From NCBI RefSeq assembly GCF_003096055.1, contig NZ_CP029161.1:434001-498000 (forward strand): 64,000 nt of DNA, in the 5' to 3' direction. Made by a program: the position numbers and the translations under genes. This DNA comes from Buchnera aphidicola (Melanaphis sacchari). Its GTDB lineage: Bacteria; Pseudomonadota; Gammaproteobacteria; Enterobacterales; Enterobacteriaceae. Position 1 is the first letter of the stretch. Each line of letters begins with the position of its first letter. This document shows positions 9,595-19,769 of the stretch, in pieces. Below the pieces are notes generated by a model. That model was not told the origin of the DNA. It did not search any database and saw only the letters and a program-made list of their open reading frames with translations.

Positions 9595-10542
9595 ATGCCA
9601 GATATGAAATTATTTGCCGGAAATTCTATCCCTAAATTAGCAAAGTTTATTGCTCAAAGACTATATATAAATCTAGGAAATGCAGCAGTCGGTCGATTTA
9701 GTGATGGCGAAATTAGCGTCCAAATTAATGAAAATGTTAGAGGTAGCGATGTCTTTATCATTCAATCTACTTGCGCACCTACTAATGACAATATTATGGA
9801 GTTAGTTGTAATGATTGACGCGCTAAGAAGAGCTTCAGCAGGTAGAATTACTGCGGTAATTCCATATTTTGGATATTCTCGACAAGATAGACGCGTAAGA
9901 TCAGCTCGCGTTCCAATAACAGCAAAAGTCGTCGCTGATTTTTTATCTAGTATTGGAGTAGATCGCGTTTTGACAGTAGATCTTCATGCAGAACAAATAC
10001 AAGGATTTTTTGACGTTCCCGTAGATAATGTTTTCGGAAGTTTAATTCTTTTAGAAGATATGTTACAAAGAGAGTTAAAAAACCCAATTGTAGTTTCTCC
10101 GGATATAGGAGGAGTAGTTAGAGCAAGAGCTATCGCTAAACTACTTTATGATACAGATATGGCAATTATAGACAAACGCAGACCTCGACCAAATATATCA
10201 AGAATTATGCATATTATTGGTGACGTAGCAAATAGAGATTGTATTTTAGTTGACGATATGATCGATACAGGTGGAACATTATGCAAGGCTGCAGAAGCTT
10301 TAAAAGAAAGAGGTGCCAAAAGGGTATTTGCATATGCAACACATCCTATTTTTTCTGGAGAAGCTTTAAATAATTTAAAAAGCTCAGTTATTGATGAAGT
10401 AGTAGTATGCGATACCATTCCTCTGCAAAATAAAATTAGATTACTACCAAATGTTAGAACTCTAACGTTAGCAGGCATGCTAGCAGAGGCAATAAGAAGA
10501 ATTAGTAATGAAGAATCGATTTCTGCTATGTTCGAACATTAA
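9595..10542 (+). CDS. prs: Ribose-phosphate pyrophosphokinase (PRPP synthase)
   Basis: Transfers pyrophosphate from ATP to ribose 5-phosphate to make PRPP, the precursor of nucleotides, histidine, tryptophan and NAD. It is 315 residues, the same length as in E. coli, and among the best-conserved proteins here. Motifs include F-S-D-G-E near the N-terminus, the flexible catalytic stretch with [18 protein letters not shown] and the PRPP loop [10 protein letters not shown] (about 219-228). ATG start. It sits 86 bp after ispE, the enterobacterial order, and is followed by a hairpin at 10572-10602. Confidence 0.98.
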   Translation: MPDMKLFAGNSIPKLAKFIAQRLYINLGNAAVGRFSDGEISVQINENVRGSDVFIIQSTCAPTNDNIMELVVMIDALRRASAGRITAVIPYFGYSRQDRRVRSARVPITAKVVADFLSSIGVDRVLTVDLHAEQIQGFFDVPVDNVFGSLILLEDMLQRELKNPIVVSPDIGGVVRARAIAKLLYDTDMAIIDKRRPRPNISRIMHIIGDVANRDCILVDDMIDTGGTLCKAAEALKERGAKRVFAYATHPIFSGEALNNLKSSVIDEVVVCDTIPLQNKIRLLPNVRTLTLAGMLAEAIRRISNEESISAMFEH

Positions 10543-10571
10543 AATTTTTTAAGTCAGTTAAATATAATTTT

Positions 10572-10602
10572 CTAAGCACACTATTTTAATTAATGTGCTT
10601 AG
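10572..10602. terminator. Hairpin after prs, possible bidirectional terminator
   Basis: A perfect 9-bp inverted repeat (CTAAGCACA at 10572-10580, TGTGCTTAG at 10594-10602) with a 13-base loop lies 29 bp after the prs stop, between prs (+) and the decaying cvpA (-). It is G/C-enriched for this genome. Neither side has a strong U-run, so termination efficiency is uncertain. Confidence 0.5.
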
Positions 10603-10631
10603 TTATATAAAAGTTATATTTTAAAAAATAT

Positions 10632-11050
10632 TTATATAAAGAAAAAACTAACAAAAATTGATTGTTTAAAAATATTAAAATAATGCAAACGAATGATAAA
10701 AAAGATTAAAAAAAAACCAACGTTGTACCTCTAAAAAAACCAAATAAACCGCCTAAGATAAAATTGCACTTCGAAAATCTTTTTTTGATAATAATTTTTT
10801 TTATAAAAAAATTTAATATGAACTTTAAAATGATAAAAAAAATGATTAAAATAATTAAAAATATTTTTTCTTTTAATAAAGAACACGATTTTTTTATAAA
10901 AAAAGAATTAAAATAATAATAATTACCTATAAAATAAATATTAAATAACCAAAAAACAGAAGAAATTAATTCTTGAATTAAACCATTCAAAAAACCTAAA
11001 AAAATAGAAAGAAAAATAATGAAAAAAATAAAATAATCTATTAAAATCAT
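10632..11050 (-). pseudogene. cvpA: CvpA-like inner membrane protein, truncated by poly(A) frameshift
   Basis: Resembles E. coli CvpA, a four-helix inner membrane protein linked to colicin V production. The frame starts at ATG 11050 with I-D-Y-F-I, has hydrophobic segments and the conserved G-G-L-F-G-F-F-R-G near its end, then stops at 10706 after 114 residues (162 in E. coli). The stop falls at a run of nine A on the plus strand (10708-10716). Adding one base would extend it 25 residues to a stop at 10632, through S-I-F-V-S-F-F-F-I, which weakly resembles the E. coli segment before its last helix. The rebuilt protein (about 139 residues) is still short, so I treat this as a decaying gene. 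It lies just after folC, the E. coli neighbour pair. Confidence 0.65.
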
Positions 11051-11074
11051 GATCTATCCAAAAAATTATATATT

Positions 11075-12331
11075 TTAATTTTTATTTTTAGCAATAATAA
11101 ACTCAGAAACAGTAATAAAAGAACCAAAAACTAGAACAACATCTTCCTTGCAAAGTATTTTTTTAATATTTTTCCAAACATTATATATACTATCAAAAAA
11201 AATAGTATTATTTTTCGGCATATTTTTTTTTAATTCATACATATTAGCAGTACGATAATTTTTTAGTACTGAAGCGTACCAATAATAAACTTGATTTTTT
11301 AATGGCTCAATAATTTTTAAGATATCTTTATCTCTTAAAACGCCAATTATTGCATATAATTTTCCTTTTATTTTTAATTTTCTAATTCTTTTAGACAAAT
11401 ATAAAGAAGCGTTGAAATTATGAGCAACATCAAGAATAATACGAGGAAATCGAGAAATAGTTTGAAATCTTCCTGGTAAAGAAACTTGAGAAATAGAATT
11501 TTTTAAATTTTTTAAATTTATTTTAAAACCAGAGTAATATAAAGCTGCTAAAGAAATAGCAGCATTAGGCAATGGTATTTTTGGAAGCGGTAAATTATAC
11601 AATTGAATATTTGAATTAAAAAAGTTCCAACTATCATGATTTTTATTCCAAGACCAATCTATATTAATTTTTTTTAATATTGCTTTTTTTCTTTGTGCTA
11701 TAAATTTGACAGAATACGGAATTTTTTCTTCACCAATCACCGCAATCTTATCTTGTCGAAAGATACCAGATTTTTCGCGACCAATACTAGTTCGATTTTT
11801 CCCCAAAATATAAGTATGATCTATACCAATGTTTGTGATAACAGATAAATTTGCATCTATAATATTTGTAGCATCCAAACGACCTCCAACACCTACTTCT
11901 AATATTATGATGTCTAATGAATACTGTTTAAATAAAAATAAAGCAGAAAGTGTAATAAATTCAAAATAAGTTAAAGGAATATTACCTTTTACACATTCAA
12001 TATTTAAAAATGAAAAAATATGATAATTTTCATCAAGACATACACCATTAATTTTAACTCGTTCTGTATAATTCATCAAATGAGGTGAAGTATATAATCC
12101 AACTTGATAACCTGAATTTAAAAAAAACTTTTCTAATAAAGCACATGTAGTACCCTTACCATTAGTTCCACCAACAGTAAAAAAAAAAGATCTTAAGTTC
12201 AATAAACCTAATTTTCTCGCAATTAATCTTAAATCAAAAAGATTTTTTCTCTCTTTTTTTTCTAATTTTTCCAAATATTGTAACCACATGGAAAAAGAAT
12301 ATTGATTCTTATTCATATTATTTATTCGCAT
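11075..12331 (-). CDS. folC: Bifunctional dihydrofolate/folylpolyglutamate synthase
   Basis: Mur-ligase-family enzyme that adds glutamate to dihydropteroate and to reduced folates. At 418 residues it is close to E. coli FolC (422). The ATP loop G-T-N-G-K-G-T-T is at about residues 55-62, followed by Y-T-S-P-H-L and the metal-site region I-L-E-V-G-V-G-G-R-L-D-A-T-N. The C-terminal ligase part has D-V-A-H-N and V-L-V-F-G-S-F. The segment just before the ATP loop (F-F-F-T-V) is encoded across a ten-base homopolymer that is in frame here. ATG start, with a second Met at residue 6 as an alternative. cvpA follows. Confidence 0.95.
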   Translation of the reverse strand: MRINNMNKNQYSFSMWLQYLEKLEKKERKNLFDLRLIARKLGLLNLRSFFFTVGGTNGKGTTCALLEKFFLNSGYQVGLYTSPHLMNYTERVKINGVCLDENYHIFSFLNIECVKGNIPLTYFEFITLSALFLFKQYSLDIIILEVGVGGRLDATNIIDANLSVITNIGIDHTYILGKNRTSIGREKSGIFRQDKIAVIGEEKIPYSVKFIAQRKKAILKKINIDWSWNKNHDSWNFFNSNIQLYNLPLPKIPLPNAAISLAALYYSGFKINLKNLKNSISQVSLPGRFQTISRFPRIILDVAHNFNASLYLSKRIRKLKIKGKLYAIIGVLRDKDILKIIEPLKNQVYYWYASVLKNYRTANMYELKKNMPKNNTIFFDSIYNVWKNIKKILCKEDVVLVFGSFITVSEFIIAKNKN

Positions 12332-12426
12332 TTTATTCGTAAAACGATATAATTTTTTATATATTGGTTAAAAAATTAATCAAATAAAAGATAGAATTTT
12401 AATTCCTAAAAATAGAATTTAAGAAA

Positions 12427-13272
12427 TTATTTAAAAGATATAAACTTACTCATTAAAAATATAATTAAAAAGGAAATTAATATAAAAATAAGAGTAAAAA
12501 AAATAGGAAGGACTAAAAATTTTTCGATTAATATTTTTATTCCGATAAAAATTAAAACAAATGATAAAACATGCTGCATTATAGGAAATCTCTTAAGCAT
12601 AAAAGATGTTAATAAATAAGTAAATCTCAGCCCTAAAACAGCGAAAACATTTGCAGAAAAAATAATAAATACATTAGTAGTAATAGAAAAAATAGCAGGA
12701 ATGCTATCCAACGAAAACATGATATCACTCAATTCTATACAAATTAGACATAAAAATAACGGAGTAATAAAAATTTTATCTTTTATTTTTACAAAAAAAT
12801 TTTCTCCATGAATATTTTTAGTTATTCTAAAAATTTTATAAATCCATAAAAATTTTATACTTTTATTTTCACTATTTTCAATATTCGGGAAAAATATTGT
12901 CTTTATACCAGTTAATATAAAAAATACTCCAAATAAATAGAATAACCAATGAAATTTTTTAAAAAAAATACTTCCACAATAAAAGATAATAGAGCGTAAT
13001 ATAAATGCGCCAAATAAACCATATAGTAAAATTTTTTTTTGAAATAATATTGGTATATTAAATTTTTTAAAAATAATAAACCACACAAATACATTATCTA
13101 CAGAAAGAATAATTTCTAATACATAACTTATCAAAAACAAAAAAATATTTTTATTTGCAACTAAAAAACCACTTCTATTATAAGAAAAAAACCAAAAAAT
13201 AAATAAAAAAAACAATAAAACAAAAACATAATAAAAAAAATATTTATTCAAATAAAAAATTTTTTTTTTCAT
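12427..13272 (-). CDS. alx: TerC-family integral membrane protein, Alx-like
   Basis: Polytopic inner membrane protein of the TerC family, closest by motif and order to E. coli Alx (formerly YgjT), which is linked to manganese handling and alkaline pH. About seven to eight hydrophobic helices are visible. The two family signatures with buried acidic residues are present: L-S-V-D-N-V-F-V-W near residue 60 and E-L-S-D-I-M-F-S-L-D-S-I-P-A-I-F near 185. At 281 residues it is about 40 shorter than E. coli Alx (321), mostly at the N-terminus, so one helix may be missing. ATG start inside a run of T/A. It follows nuoN by 135 bp and may belong to the same transcript if the hairpin at 13340-13367 is not efficient. 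Confidence 0.82.
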   Translation of the reverse strand: MKKKIFYLNKYFFYYVFVLLFFLFIFWFFSYNRSGFLVANKNIFLFLISYVLEIILSVDNVFVWFIIFKKFNIPILFQKKILLYGLFGAFILRSIIFYCGSIFFKKFHWLFYLFGVFFILTGIKTIFFPNIENSENKSIKFLWIYKIFRITKNIHGENFFVKIKDKIFITPLFLCLICIELSDIMFSLDSIPAIFSITTNVFIIFSANVFAVLGLRFTYLLTSFMLKRFPIMQHVLSFVLIFIGIKILIEKFLVLPIFFTLIFILISFLIIFLMSKFISFK

Positions 13273-13339
13273 ATACTTACTAAAAATTTATTTAATATAA
13301 AATAGCAAAAATAAAGAAAGCAACTTAAATAAAATAAAA

Positions 13340-13367
13340 AAGTTACTTATATAAAATCACTTAACTT
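13340..13367 (-). terminator. Possible intrinsic terminator after the nuo operon
   Basis: Read on the minus strand, a 6-bp stem (AAGTTA / TAACTT) with a 16-base loop is followed directly by a T-rich stretch (TTTTTATTTT). It lies 41 bases after the nuoN stop and before alx. The stem is short and A/T-rich, so this is a weak call. Confidence 0.35.
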
Positions 13368-13407
13368 TCCTAAATAATTAATTATTTAAAAATTTTTATT
13401 ATAAAAT

Positions 13408-14877
13408 TTATTTTGTCAAAAAAATCCATAAATTAGGACAAATACCTAAAAATAATATTATTATGCTGAAAAAAAGTATTATTATTCCTGAAGGATGATA
13501 ATACCAATTGTAAGGAATATTAATATCATTAATACAATTAACGCTTTTTAAAGGAGTTAAATAAAAATTTATTATCACTCTTAAATAACCTAAAAAACCT
13601 ATTATTGTACCAATAAAAAATAAAAAAATTAATGGCCATAAATGATTTTTAATAATAATAGATAAAATGTACAATTTCCCCCAAAAACCTAAAGTCATTG
13701 GCATTCCTGCTAATGATAAACAAGTAATAATCATTATTGATGATAAAAGAGGCTGTGACCAAAATAAACCTTTATATGCATCTATTGAATAAATTTCTTC
13801 ACACAAGTGATTGCGATTATAATAATTTGAAATTAAATTGATAACACCAAAATATACTGTTCCAGATAATAAATAACTTAATAAATAAATACCCCCTGCC
13901 TCTAAAGAAAAATGATAATCATTTTTTGTAACTAAAAAAATAATTAACAAATAGCCCATTTGTGAAATAGAAGAATACCCAAAAAATTTCTTAATATTCT
14001 TTTGAAAAAGAGCCATAATATTACCAAAAAATATTGAAAAAATACTTATTAATAATATTATTAAAGTTAATTTTTTATTATTTAAAATAGAAGGATATGA
14101 AAAAAAATATAATAAAAAACTAAAAATAGCAATTTTACTAGAAACAGAAAAAAAAGTTAAAACGGGTGAAGAAGTTCTTCGATATATATCAGAAATCCAT
14201 AAATGAAAAGGAACAAGGGATAATTTAAATAAAAACGACATTAATATCATTGTTGTACCAAAAAAAATAATTAAAAAATTAGTACTAGATGGATTATTAA
14301 AAACACTGTTTATAGAAGAAATTGAAAGATTTCCAGTAACTGCATATATCCAGGATATCCCAAGCAATAAAAAAGATGAAGTAACTCCAGATAAAACAAG
14401 ATACTTAAAAGATGTTTCTAAAGAGTACTTTTGATAATGAGCATAAGCAATTAAACCAAGATATGGTAAAGACATAAGCTCCATACTAATAAATAAAGAC
14501 AACATATTGCTAGATATAGATAAAGCAATAGCACCAAGCGTGGAAAGCAAAATTAGCAAATAAAACTCTTCTTTATTAAAAGGATAATGTAACAACCAAA
14601 AATACGCAAAAATACAAGTAGAAAAACTAGAAATAATAATCATACCAATATATAAAATTGAATATCGAGTGATATAAAATAAATTATTAATATCAATGGG
14701 AACAATTTTAATTAAAAAATACAATGAAACAAATGATACTATTAAACTTAATACAGTGGATGTAGCAACAAAAAAGTGATTTCGATTATAAGAAATAGAC
14801 AACATAACTATTACTAAAGCTAATATTAATACTAAAAAAGGAAATAATGCTGTTAATTTTTGTAGATTGATTATCAT
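13408..14877 (-). CDS. nuoN: NADH-quinone oxidoreductase subunit N
   Basis: Antiporter-like membrane subunit of complex I, part of the proton-pumping arm. It is 489 residues (485 in E. coli) and almost entirely hydrophobic, with about fourteen helices. The family core is present: the conserved Glu in M-E-L-M-S-L-P-Y (about 133-140), the Lys-bearing helices, and K-F-F-G-Y-S-S-I-S-Q-M-G-Y-L. It is the last gene of the operon. It starts at ATG 14877, 42 bp after nuoM. One of the three Mrp-like subunits with NuoL and NuoM. Confidence 0.96.
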   Translation of the reverse strand: MIINLQKLTALFPFLVLILALVIVMLSISYNRNHFFVATSTVLSLIVSFVSLYFLIKIVPIDINNLFYITRYSILYIGMIIISSFSTCIFAYFWLLHYPFNKEEFYLLILLSTLGAIALSISSNMLSLFISMELMSLPYLGLIAYAHYQKYSLETSFKYLVLSGVTSSFLLLGISWIYAVTGNLSISSINSVFNNPSSTNFLIIFFGTTMILMSFLFKLSLVPFHLWISDIYRRTSSPVLTFFSVSSKIAIFSFLLYFFSYPSILNNKKLTLIILLISIFSIFFGNIMALFQKNIKKFFGYSSISQMGYLLIIFLVTKNDYHFSLEAGGIYLLSYLLSGTVYFGVINLISNYYNRNHLCEEIYSIDAYKGLFWSQPLLSSIMIITCLSLAGMPMTLGFWGKLYILSIIIKNHLWPLIFLFFIGTIIGFLGYLRVIINFYLTPLKSVNCINDINIPYNWYYHPSGIIILFFSIIILFLGICPNLWIFLTK

Positions 14878-14919
14878 TATTCATCATAACCTTATTATCT
14901 TGAAAACAGAATAAGTAAA

Positions 14920-16416
14920 TTACTTTTTGAAATTATATATAGAATGAATAACTTCAAAAGAAGAACACAGTATATTTTGAGGTATCAATCCTAATAAAAT
15001 GACTGAAAAAGCAAGAATAATCAGTATCAAAAACTCTTTTATATGCGGAAAAAATATTGAAATAATCTGTTTTTGTTTTCCAAAATATATTTTTTGAATC
15101 ATATTTAAAGAATATAAAGAAGAAAAAACAATACTTATTACAGCAATTAAAGATATTATTGGATACGTCTTAAAAGTTCCAAATAACATTAGAAATTCTC
15201 CAGAAAAGTTACCTGTTCCAGGAAGTCCTAGATTAGCCAGAGAAAAAAATAAAGAAAATCCTGGGATCCAATAAATAGATTCCCATAAACCTCCCATTTG
15301 ACTAATATCTTGTGTTTTTAAATATTTATAGATTTGACCAGAAATAATGCATAAAGCTGCAGTAGAAATACTATTCGATAAAATTTCAATAACTGCTCCT
15401 TTAAAAGCTATTTCATTATTACTATAAATTGCAATTAAAATTAAACCCATATGAGAAATTGAAGAATAAGCAATTAAGCGCTTGATATCTAATTGAGAAA
15501 AAGCTGCCCATGCACCATAAAATAAAGTGAAAAGACCTAATAAGATTATTATAAAAGAAAATTTTTCTGAAACATGTGGAAAAAATACTCTACTATATCT
15601 TAAAAGTCCATAAGGAGCAATTTTTAATAAAACACTAATTATATCTACTGTTCCACAGTATATAGATTTAGCGTGAAAATCTAATAACCAATCATGAAAT
15701 GGAAAAATAGGCATTTTTATTGCAAATGCTAAAAAGAAACCCAACATAGAAATATATTCAATCTTGGAATCTATAGATCCAGTTAATAATATATCGTAAT
15801 TAAAAGTTAAAATATCAGTATTTTTATAATGACTAAAAACTAATAGTAAAATTGATACCAACATCAACAAACCTGATATTTGAGAATATATAAAAAATTT
15901 ATTTGCAGTATTTATAGATTTATGGGATTTATTTTTGTCTCGATTCCACAATGAAATTAAAAAATAAATTGGAATCAGTACAACTTCCCAAAAAAAGAAA
16001 AATAAAAACAAATCACACGCGATAAAAATACCAATAATTCCAGTAATAACAAGCATGACATTAAAGTAAAAAAAACCTTCATTCTTTTTAATTTCACACC
16101 AAGAAACTAAAATAGCTATTATTCCCAAAAAAGAAGTTAAAAATAACATAATTTTTGAAAAACTATCGATAGCAATATGAAAATCAATTCCTAAAATAGG
16201 TATCCAAGGTAATATTAATTGCTCATCCCAACAAGGATACTTTTCAATTTGATGACTAGAATAATTGCTAAAAAAACACATTTTTATAACAATTAATAAC
16301 GTTATTGTTATCCCTGTCAACGCAATCCAACGAGGAATATCTTTATTTATTCTAAACGAAAAAAATGAAAAAATACCACTAAGAAAAGGCGTAATAAGTA
16401 ACAGAGAAAGCAGCAT
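14920..16416 (-). CDS. nuoM: NADH-quinone oxidoreductase subunit M
   Basis: Antiporter-like proton-translocating subunit of complex I. It is 498 residues (509 in E. coli) with about fourteen predicted helices. Conserved features are F-F-F-W-E-V-V-L-I-P-I-Y-F-L near residue 140 (essential Glu), A-I-K-M-P-I-F-P-F-H-D-W-L-L-D-F-H, and I-K-R-L-I-A-Y-S-S-I-S-H-M-G. In subunit M the usual word in the middle motif is P-H-A-H; here the equivalent stretch reads D-F-H-A-K-S-I-Y, a small divergence. It follows nuoL by 76 bp and precedes nuoN. Confidence 0.96.
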   Translation of the reverse strand: MLLSLLLITPFLSGIFSFFSFRINKDIPRWIALTGITITLLIVIKMCFFSNYSSHQIEKYPCWDEQLILPWIPILGIDFHIAIDSFSKIMLFLTSFLGIIAILVSWCEIKKNEGFFYFNVMLVITGIIGIFIACDLFLFFFFWEVVLIPIYFLISLWNRDKNKSHKSINTANKFFIYSQISGLLMLVSILLLVFSHYKNTDILTFNYDILLTGSIDSKIEYISMLGFFLAFAIKMPIFPFHDWLLDFHAKSIYCGTVDIISVLLKIAPYGLLRYSRVFFPHVSEKFSFIIILLGLFTLFYGAWAAFSQLDIKRLIAYSSISHMGLILIAIYSNNEIAFKGAVIEILSNSISTAALCIISGQIYKYLKTQDISQMGGLWESIYWIPGFSLFFSLANLGLPGTGNFSGEFLMLFGTFKTYPIISLIAVISIVFSSLYSLNMIQKIYFGKQKQIISIFFPHIKEFLILIILAFSVILLGLIPQNILCSSFEVIHSIYNFKK

Positions 16417-16492
16417 TAGACATATATTCCTATTATTTATTAGAACTATTTAATTGATCACAATTAAACACATTAATTTAATTAAAAAATTT

Positions 16493-18346
16493 TTATAAAA
16501 GTAAAATTATCATAAATATCAAAGTAATACCCAATAACATCGAAAATATATAGTATTTTAAATTCCCATTAACTGTTTTTAGTAAAATAAAATTAAAATT
16601 TTTAATCAAATAGACAAAAATTTTGCAAAAATAATTAAATGGATTACGAAATAAAATCCTCGATACATATAAATAAAAATTAACAAAAAAAATCTTATAA
16701 AACACATCAATATACCATCCATTTAATAAACATAAGCGAATCAATTTAACAAATTTAAATTGATATACTTTATCCATCCAAGGCGGGCAAATAACCCAGA
16801 AATAATAAGATAAAAAAATTCCTGAAAAAGATATTAAACTGGATATTATTTCAAATATAAATTTTCCATCCTGCGATTTTGGAGATAATGGAAATAAATG
16901 AATTAAGGGAGGTAGTAAATAAATGCCTATTATACTAGATAAAATCATAAGAATTAATAAAGGAAAATCATGACTTAATTTTTTTTTAGAAAATAAATTG
17001 CAAACATCTTTTATGTTTAAAGTATTTCTTAATTTAAAAACTATAAAAATCATTCTAAATGTATAAATAGATGTTAAAAAAGAACCAATTAAACCTATTA
17101 AAAATAAATTATTATAACCATTTTGAAGAACATTAAATAAAATATTACCTTTGCTATAAAACCCTGAAGTAATTAAGGGAAATGAAATTAAAGAAGCCCC
17201 ACCTATTAAAAAACTAAAGTATAAAATAGGAGATTGCGGAGATAAACTACTCATTTTAAATATATTTTTTTGATTATTACAAGAAAAAATTAAAGAACCT
17301 GAAGATAAAAATAAAAGAGCCTTAAAAAAAGCATGAATAATTAAATGAGTAATAGCAGCAATCCAGGCTTGGCAACCTAAAGCTAAAAACATATATCCTA
17401 TTTGGCTCATAGTAGAATATGCTAAAATGCGTTTTATATCAGTTTGAACTAATGCTGAAAGACTCGAAAGACAAACCGTTATTATACCAATAATACTTAT
17501 TGTATACAAAATATTAGGAGTTAATAAAAATAAAAAGTGTGTTCTAGCTATCAAATAAACTCCTGCAGTAACCATAGTAGCAGCATGTATTAATGCTGAA
17601 ACCGGTGCAGGACCGACCATTGCATCAGATAACCAAGTATGTAATGGTAACTGTGCTGATTTTCCAAGAACGCCAATTAATAAAAATAATGTAAGTATAT
17701 TTAAATTAAAAGAATTGTTTATTTTTAAAAAACTTGATAAAAAATGAATCTCCTCAAAATTAAAAGTACCATATATTTTATAAGCCATAAAAAATGCAAT
17801 AATTAAGAAAATATCCGAAATACGAGTTAAAATAAAAGCTTTAAAAGCACATAAATTATTTTTAGTATTTTTATAATAAAAATTAATTAATAAATATGAA
17901 CAAACGCTTACCCCTTCCCATCCTAAATACATAAATATAAAATTGTCTGCTAACACTAATAATGACATACTTGATATAAATAAATTAGTATAAGCAAAAA
18001 AACGAGAATAACCTTTCTTTTTTTTCATGTACCAACTTGAAAATATATGTATTAATAATCCTATTCCAGTAATTATTAATAACATACTCAAGCTTAATCC
18101 GTCTAAAATTAAATCAAAATTAATTTTTAATTCATTTATAAACGCCCAATTCCATAATTTTTGGCGAATAATATTAGATGGGTCATACATAAAGGTGAGG
18201 GCATAAAATAAAGTAATAATAAATGATATGAATATTGAAAAAATACCTATTTTTGTTGCATTTTTTTCTAATATTTCTCCTTGTGTAAAAGATAAAAATA
18301 AAAAACTAATTAATGGAAATAAAATTATTAAAAAAATAATATTCAT
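16493..18346 (-). CDS. nuoL: NADH-quinone oxidoreductase subunit L
   Basis: Largest antiporter-like subunit of complex I, at the distal end of the membrane arm, with a long lateral C-terminal helix. It is 617 residues (613 in E. coli). The core has [18 protein letters not shown] near 142-158, [30 protein letters not shown] split over the central half-channel, and [12 protein letters not shown]. The C-terminal 150 residues are less conserved and rich in Phe, Ile and Lys. Its ATG overlaps the nuoK stop by 4 bp, suggesting translational coupling. Confidence 0.97.
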   Translation of the reverse strand: MNIIFLIILFPLISFLFLSFTQGEILEKNATKIGIFSIFISFIITLFYALTFMYDPSNIIRQKLWNWAFINELKINFDLILDGLSLSMLLIITGIGLLIHIFSSWYMKKKKGYSRFFAYTNLFISSMSLLVLADNFIFMYLGWEGVSVCSYLLINFYYKNTKNNLCAFKAFILTRISDIFLIIAFFMAYKIYGTFNFEEIHFLSSFLKINNSFNLNILTLFLLIGVLGKSAQLPLHTWLSDAMVGPAPVSALIHAATMVTAGVYLIARTHFLFLLTPNILYTISIIGIITVCLSSLSALVQTDIKRILAYSTMSQIGYMFLALGCQAWIAAITHLIIHAFFKALLFLSSGSLIFSCNNQKNIFKMSSLSPQSPILYFSFLIGGASLISFPLITSGFYSKGNILFNVLQNGYNNLFLIGLIGSFLTSIYTFRMIFIVFKLRNTLNIKDVCNLFSKKKLSHDFPLLILMILSSIIGIYLLPPLIHLFPLSPKSQDGKFIFEIISSLISFSGIFLSYYFWVICPPWMDKVYQFKFVKLIRLCLLNGWYIDVFYKIFFVNFYLYVSRILFRNPFNYFCKIFVYLIKNFNFILLKTVNGNLKYYIFSMLLGITLIFMIILLL

Positions 18347-18645
18347 CCACTTATCTCGCTTAAATTATTAATATTTAATGTTTTTTTTCTTTTATATAAT
18401 TGAAGCAATAGTGCTAATGCTATACTAGCTTCTGCTGCTGCTGTAGTTATTGCAAGTACATACATAACTTGACCATCAATTTGTTGCCAATAAGATCCAA
18501 CTATAACTAATGATAATGAAGCAGCATTTATCATAATTTCTAAACTAATCAGCATAAATAATATATTACGACGCATAACAAGAGATATTAAACCTAAAAT
18601 AAATATTACTAACGATACAAATAAACCAAAAAATAAAGAGATCAT
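18343..18645 (-). CDS. nuoK: NADH-quinone oxidoreductase subunit K
   Basis: Small three-helix membrane subunit of complex I with buried Glu residues that form part of the proton path. It is 100 residues, as in E. coli. Two intramembrane acids are seen, in [11 protein letters not shown] and [14 protein letters not shown] start at 18645, 32 bp after nuoJ; the 3' end overlaps nuoL by 4 bp. Confidence 0.97.
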   Translation of the reverse strand: MISLFFGLFVSLVIFILGLISLVMRRNILFMLISLEIMINAASLSLVIVGSYWQQIDGQVMYVLAITTAAAEASIALALLLQLYKRKKTLNINNLSEISG

Positions 18646-18677
18646 GTATTATTTATCCTTTTGTAATATCAAAATTT

Positions 18678-19187
18678 CTAATAATCTTTTTTATTTGTTT
18701 TTTTATTCATTCCAATATGAAAAACAATAATTAAAGCACATAATAAAAGCAAAGAAGCAATTTCAACTAAAAAAACATAAGGACCAAATAAACTAATTCC
18801 AATAGATTTTGGTTGCATTAAAAAAAATTTTATTTTTTGATTGGTTCCAAAAAAAATGGAATATGTCATAGTTATAAATAAAACTAATAAAAGCAAACCT
18901 GATCCAATAAAATAAATAGGATTTAAACATTTTTTTTCTTTTAAATTCTTTTTATTTTCAAGGTTTAAAGTCATAATAACAAAAATAAATAAAACAATAA
19001 TAGCTCCGGCATAAATAATTACCTCTAAAGCACCCGCAAAAAAAGCTCCAAGAGAAAAAAATATACCAGATATAGACAATAAAGAAACTATTAAATATAT
19101 CAAAGAATAAATAGCGTTTTTTTGAAAAACAGTAAAACATGTAGAAATTATAGCTATAAAAGAACATATAAAAAAAGCAAAATTCAT
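18678..19187 (-). CDS. nuoJ: NADH-quinone oxidoreductase subunit J
   Basis: Five-helix membrane subunit of complex I next to the quinone chamber. It is 169 residues (184 in E. coli); the loss is in the polar C-terminal tail. The most conserved helix, G-A-L-E-V-I-I-Y-A-G-A-I-I-V-L-F-I-F-V, with its pi-bulge glycine, is intact at about 52-70. The F-G-P-Y-V-F-L-V-E-I-A-S-L-L-L-L helix is also conserved. ATG start, 11 bp after nuoI. Confidence 0.95.
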   Translation of the reverse strand: MNFAFFICSFIAIISTCFTVFQKNAIYSLIYLIVSLLSISGIFFSLGAFFAGALEVIIYAGAIIVLFIFVIMTLNLENKKNLKEKKCLNPIYFIGSGLLLLVLFITMTYSIFFGTNQKIKFFLMQPKSIGISLFGPYVFLVEIASLLLLCALIIVFHIGMNKKTNKKDY

Positions 19188-19198
19188 TATTAAATTCC

Positions 19199-19744
19199 TT
19201 ATGGCAATAAATCTTTCACATTGATAGGAATTGATCTGATCTCTTTTAATTTATTCGTATCACTACTATCTATATTTATGCCCGAAACGCTATAAAAATT
19301 ATAATCTGGATACTTTCCTGGGCCTGAAATTAATAAATCTTCTTTTTCGTAAACTAAATTTTTTCTCTTAAAATCTGATAATTCAAAATCTGGTATTAAT
19401 TGAATAGCAGCTGTAGGACAAGCTTCTTCACATAAACCACAAAAAATACAACGAGAAAAATTAATTCTAAAAAAAATAGGATACCAACGACTATTTTTTT
19501 TTTCAGATTTTTGCAAGGAAATACAACCAACTGGACACGCTACTGCACACAAGTTACAAGCCACACAACGTTCTTCGCCATCAATATTACGAGTTAATAT
19601 AATTCGACCTCTATATCTAGGCGGTAAATAAACTTTTTCTTCTGGATACATTTTCGTTTCGGATTTAGAAAATATATTAATAAATACCATCCATAGACTT
19701 CTTATTTGTACTAAAAATCCAATAATAATTTTTTTTATATTCAT
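19199..19744 (-). CDS. nuoI: NADH-quinone oxidoreductase subunit I (two 4Fe-4S clusters)
   Basis: Peripheral-arm subunit carrying clusters N6a and N6b that pass electrons toward N2 in NuoB. It is 181 residues (180 in E. coli). Two ferredoxin motifs are complete: [12 protein letters not shown] and [12 protein letters not shown]. An N-terminal amphipathic helix packs against the membrane arm. ATG start, 25 bp after nuoH. Confidence 0.97.
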   Translation of the reverse strand: MNIKKIIIGFLVQIRSLWMVFINIFSKSETKMYPEEKVYLPPRYRGRIILTRNIDGEERCVACNLCAVACPVGCISLQKSEKKNSRWYPIFFRINFSRCIFCGLCEEACPTAAIQLIPDFELSDFKRKNLVYEKEDLLISGPGKYPDYNFYSVSGINIDSSDTNKLKEIRSIPINVKDLLP

Positions 19745-19769
19745 AAATAAAATATCTCTTAAAAAAAAA

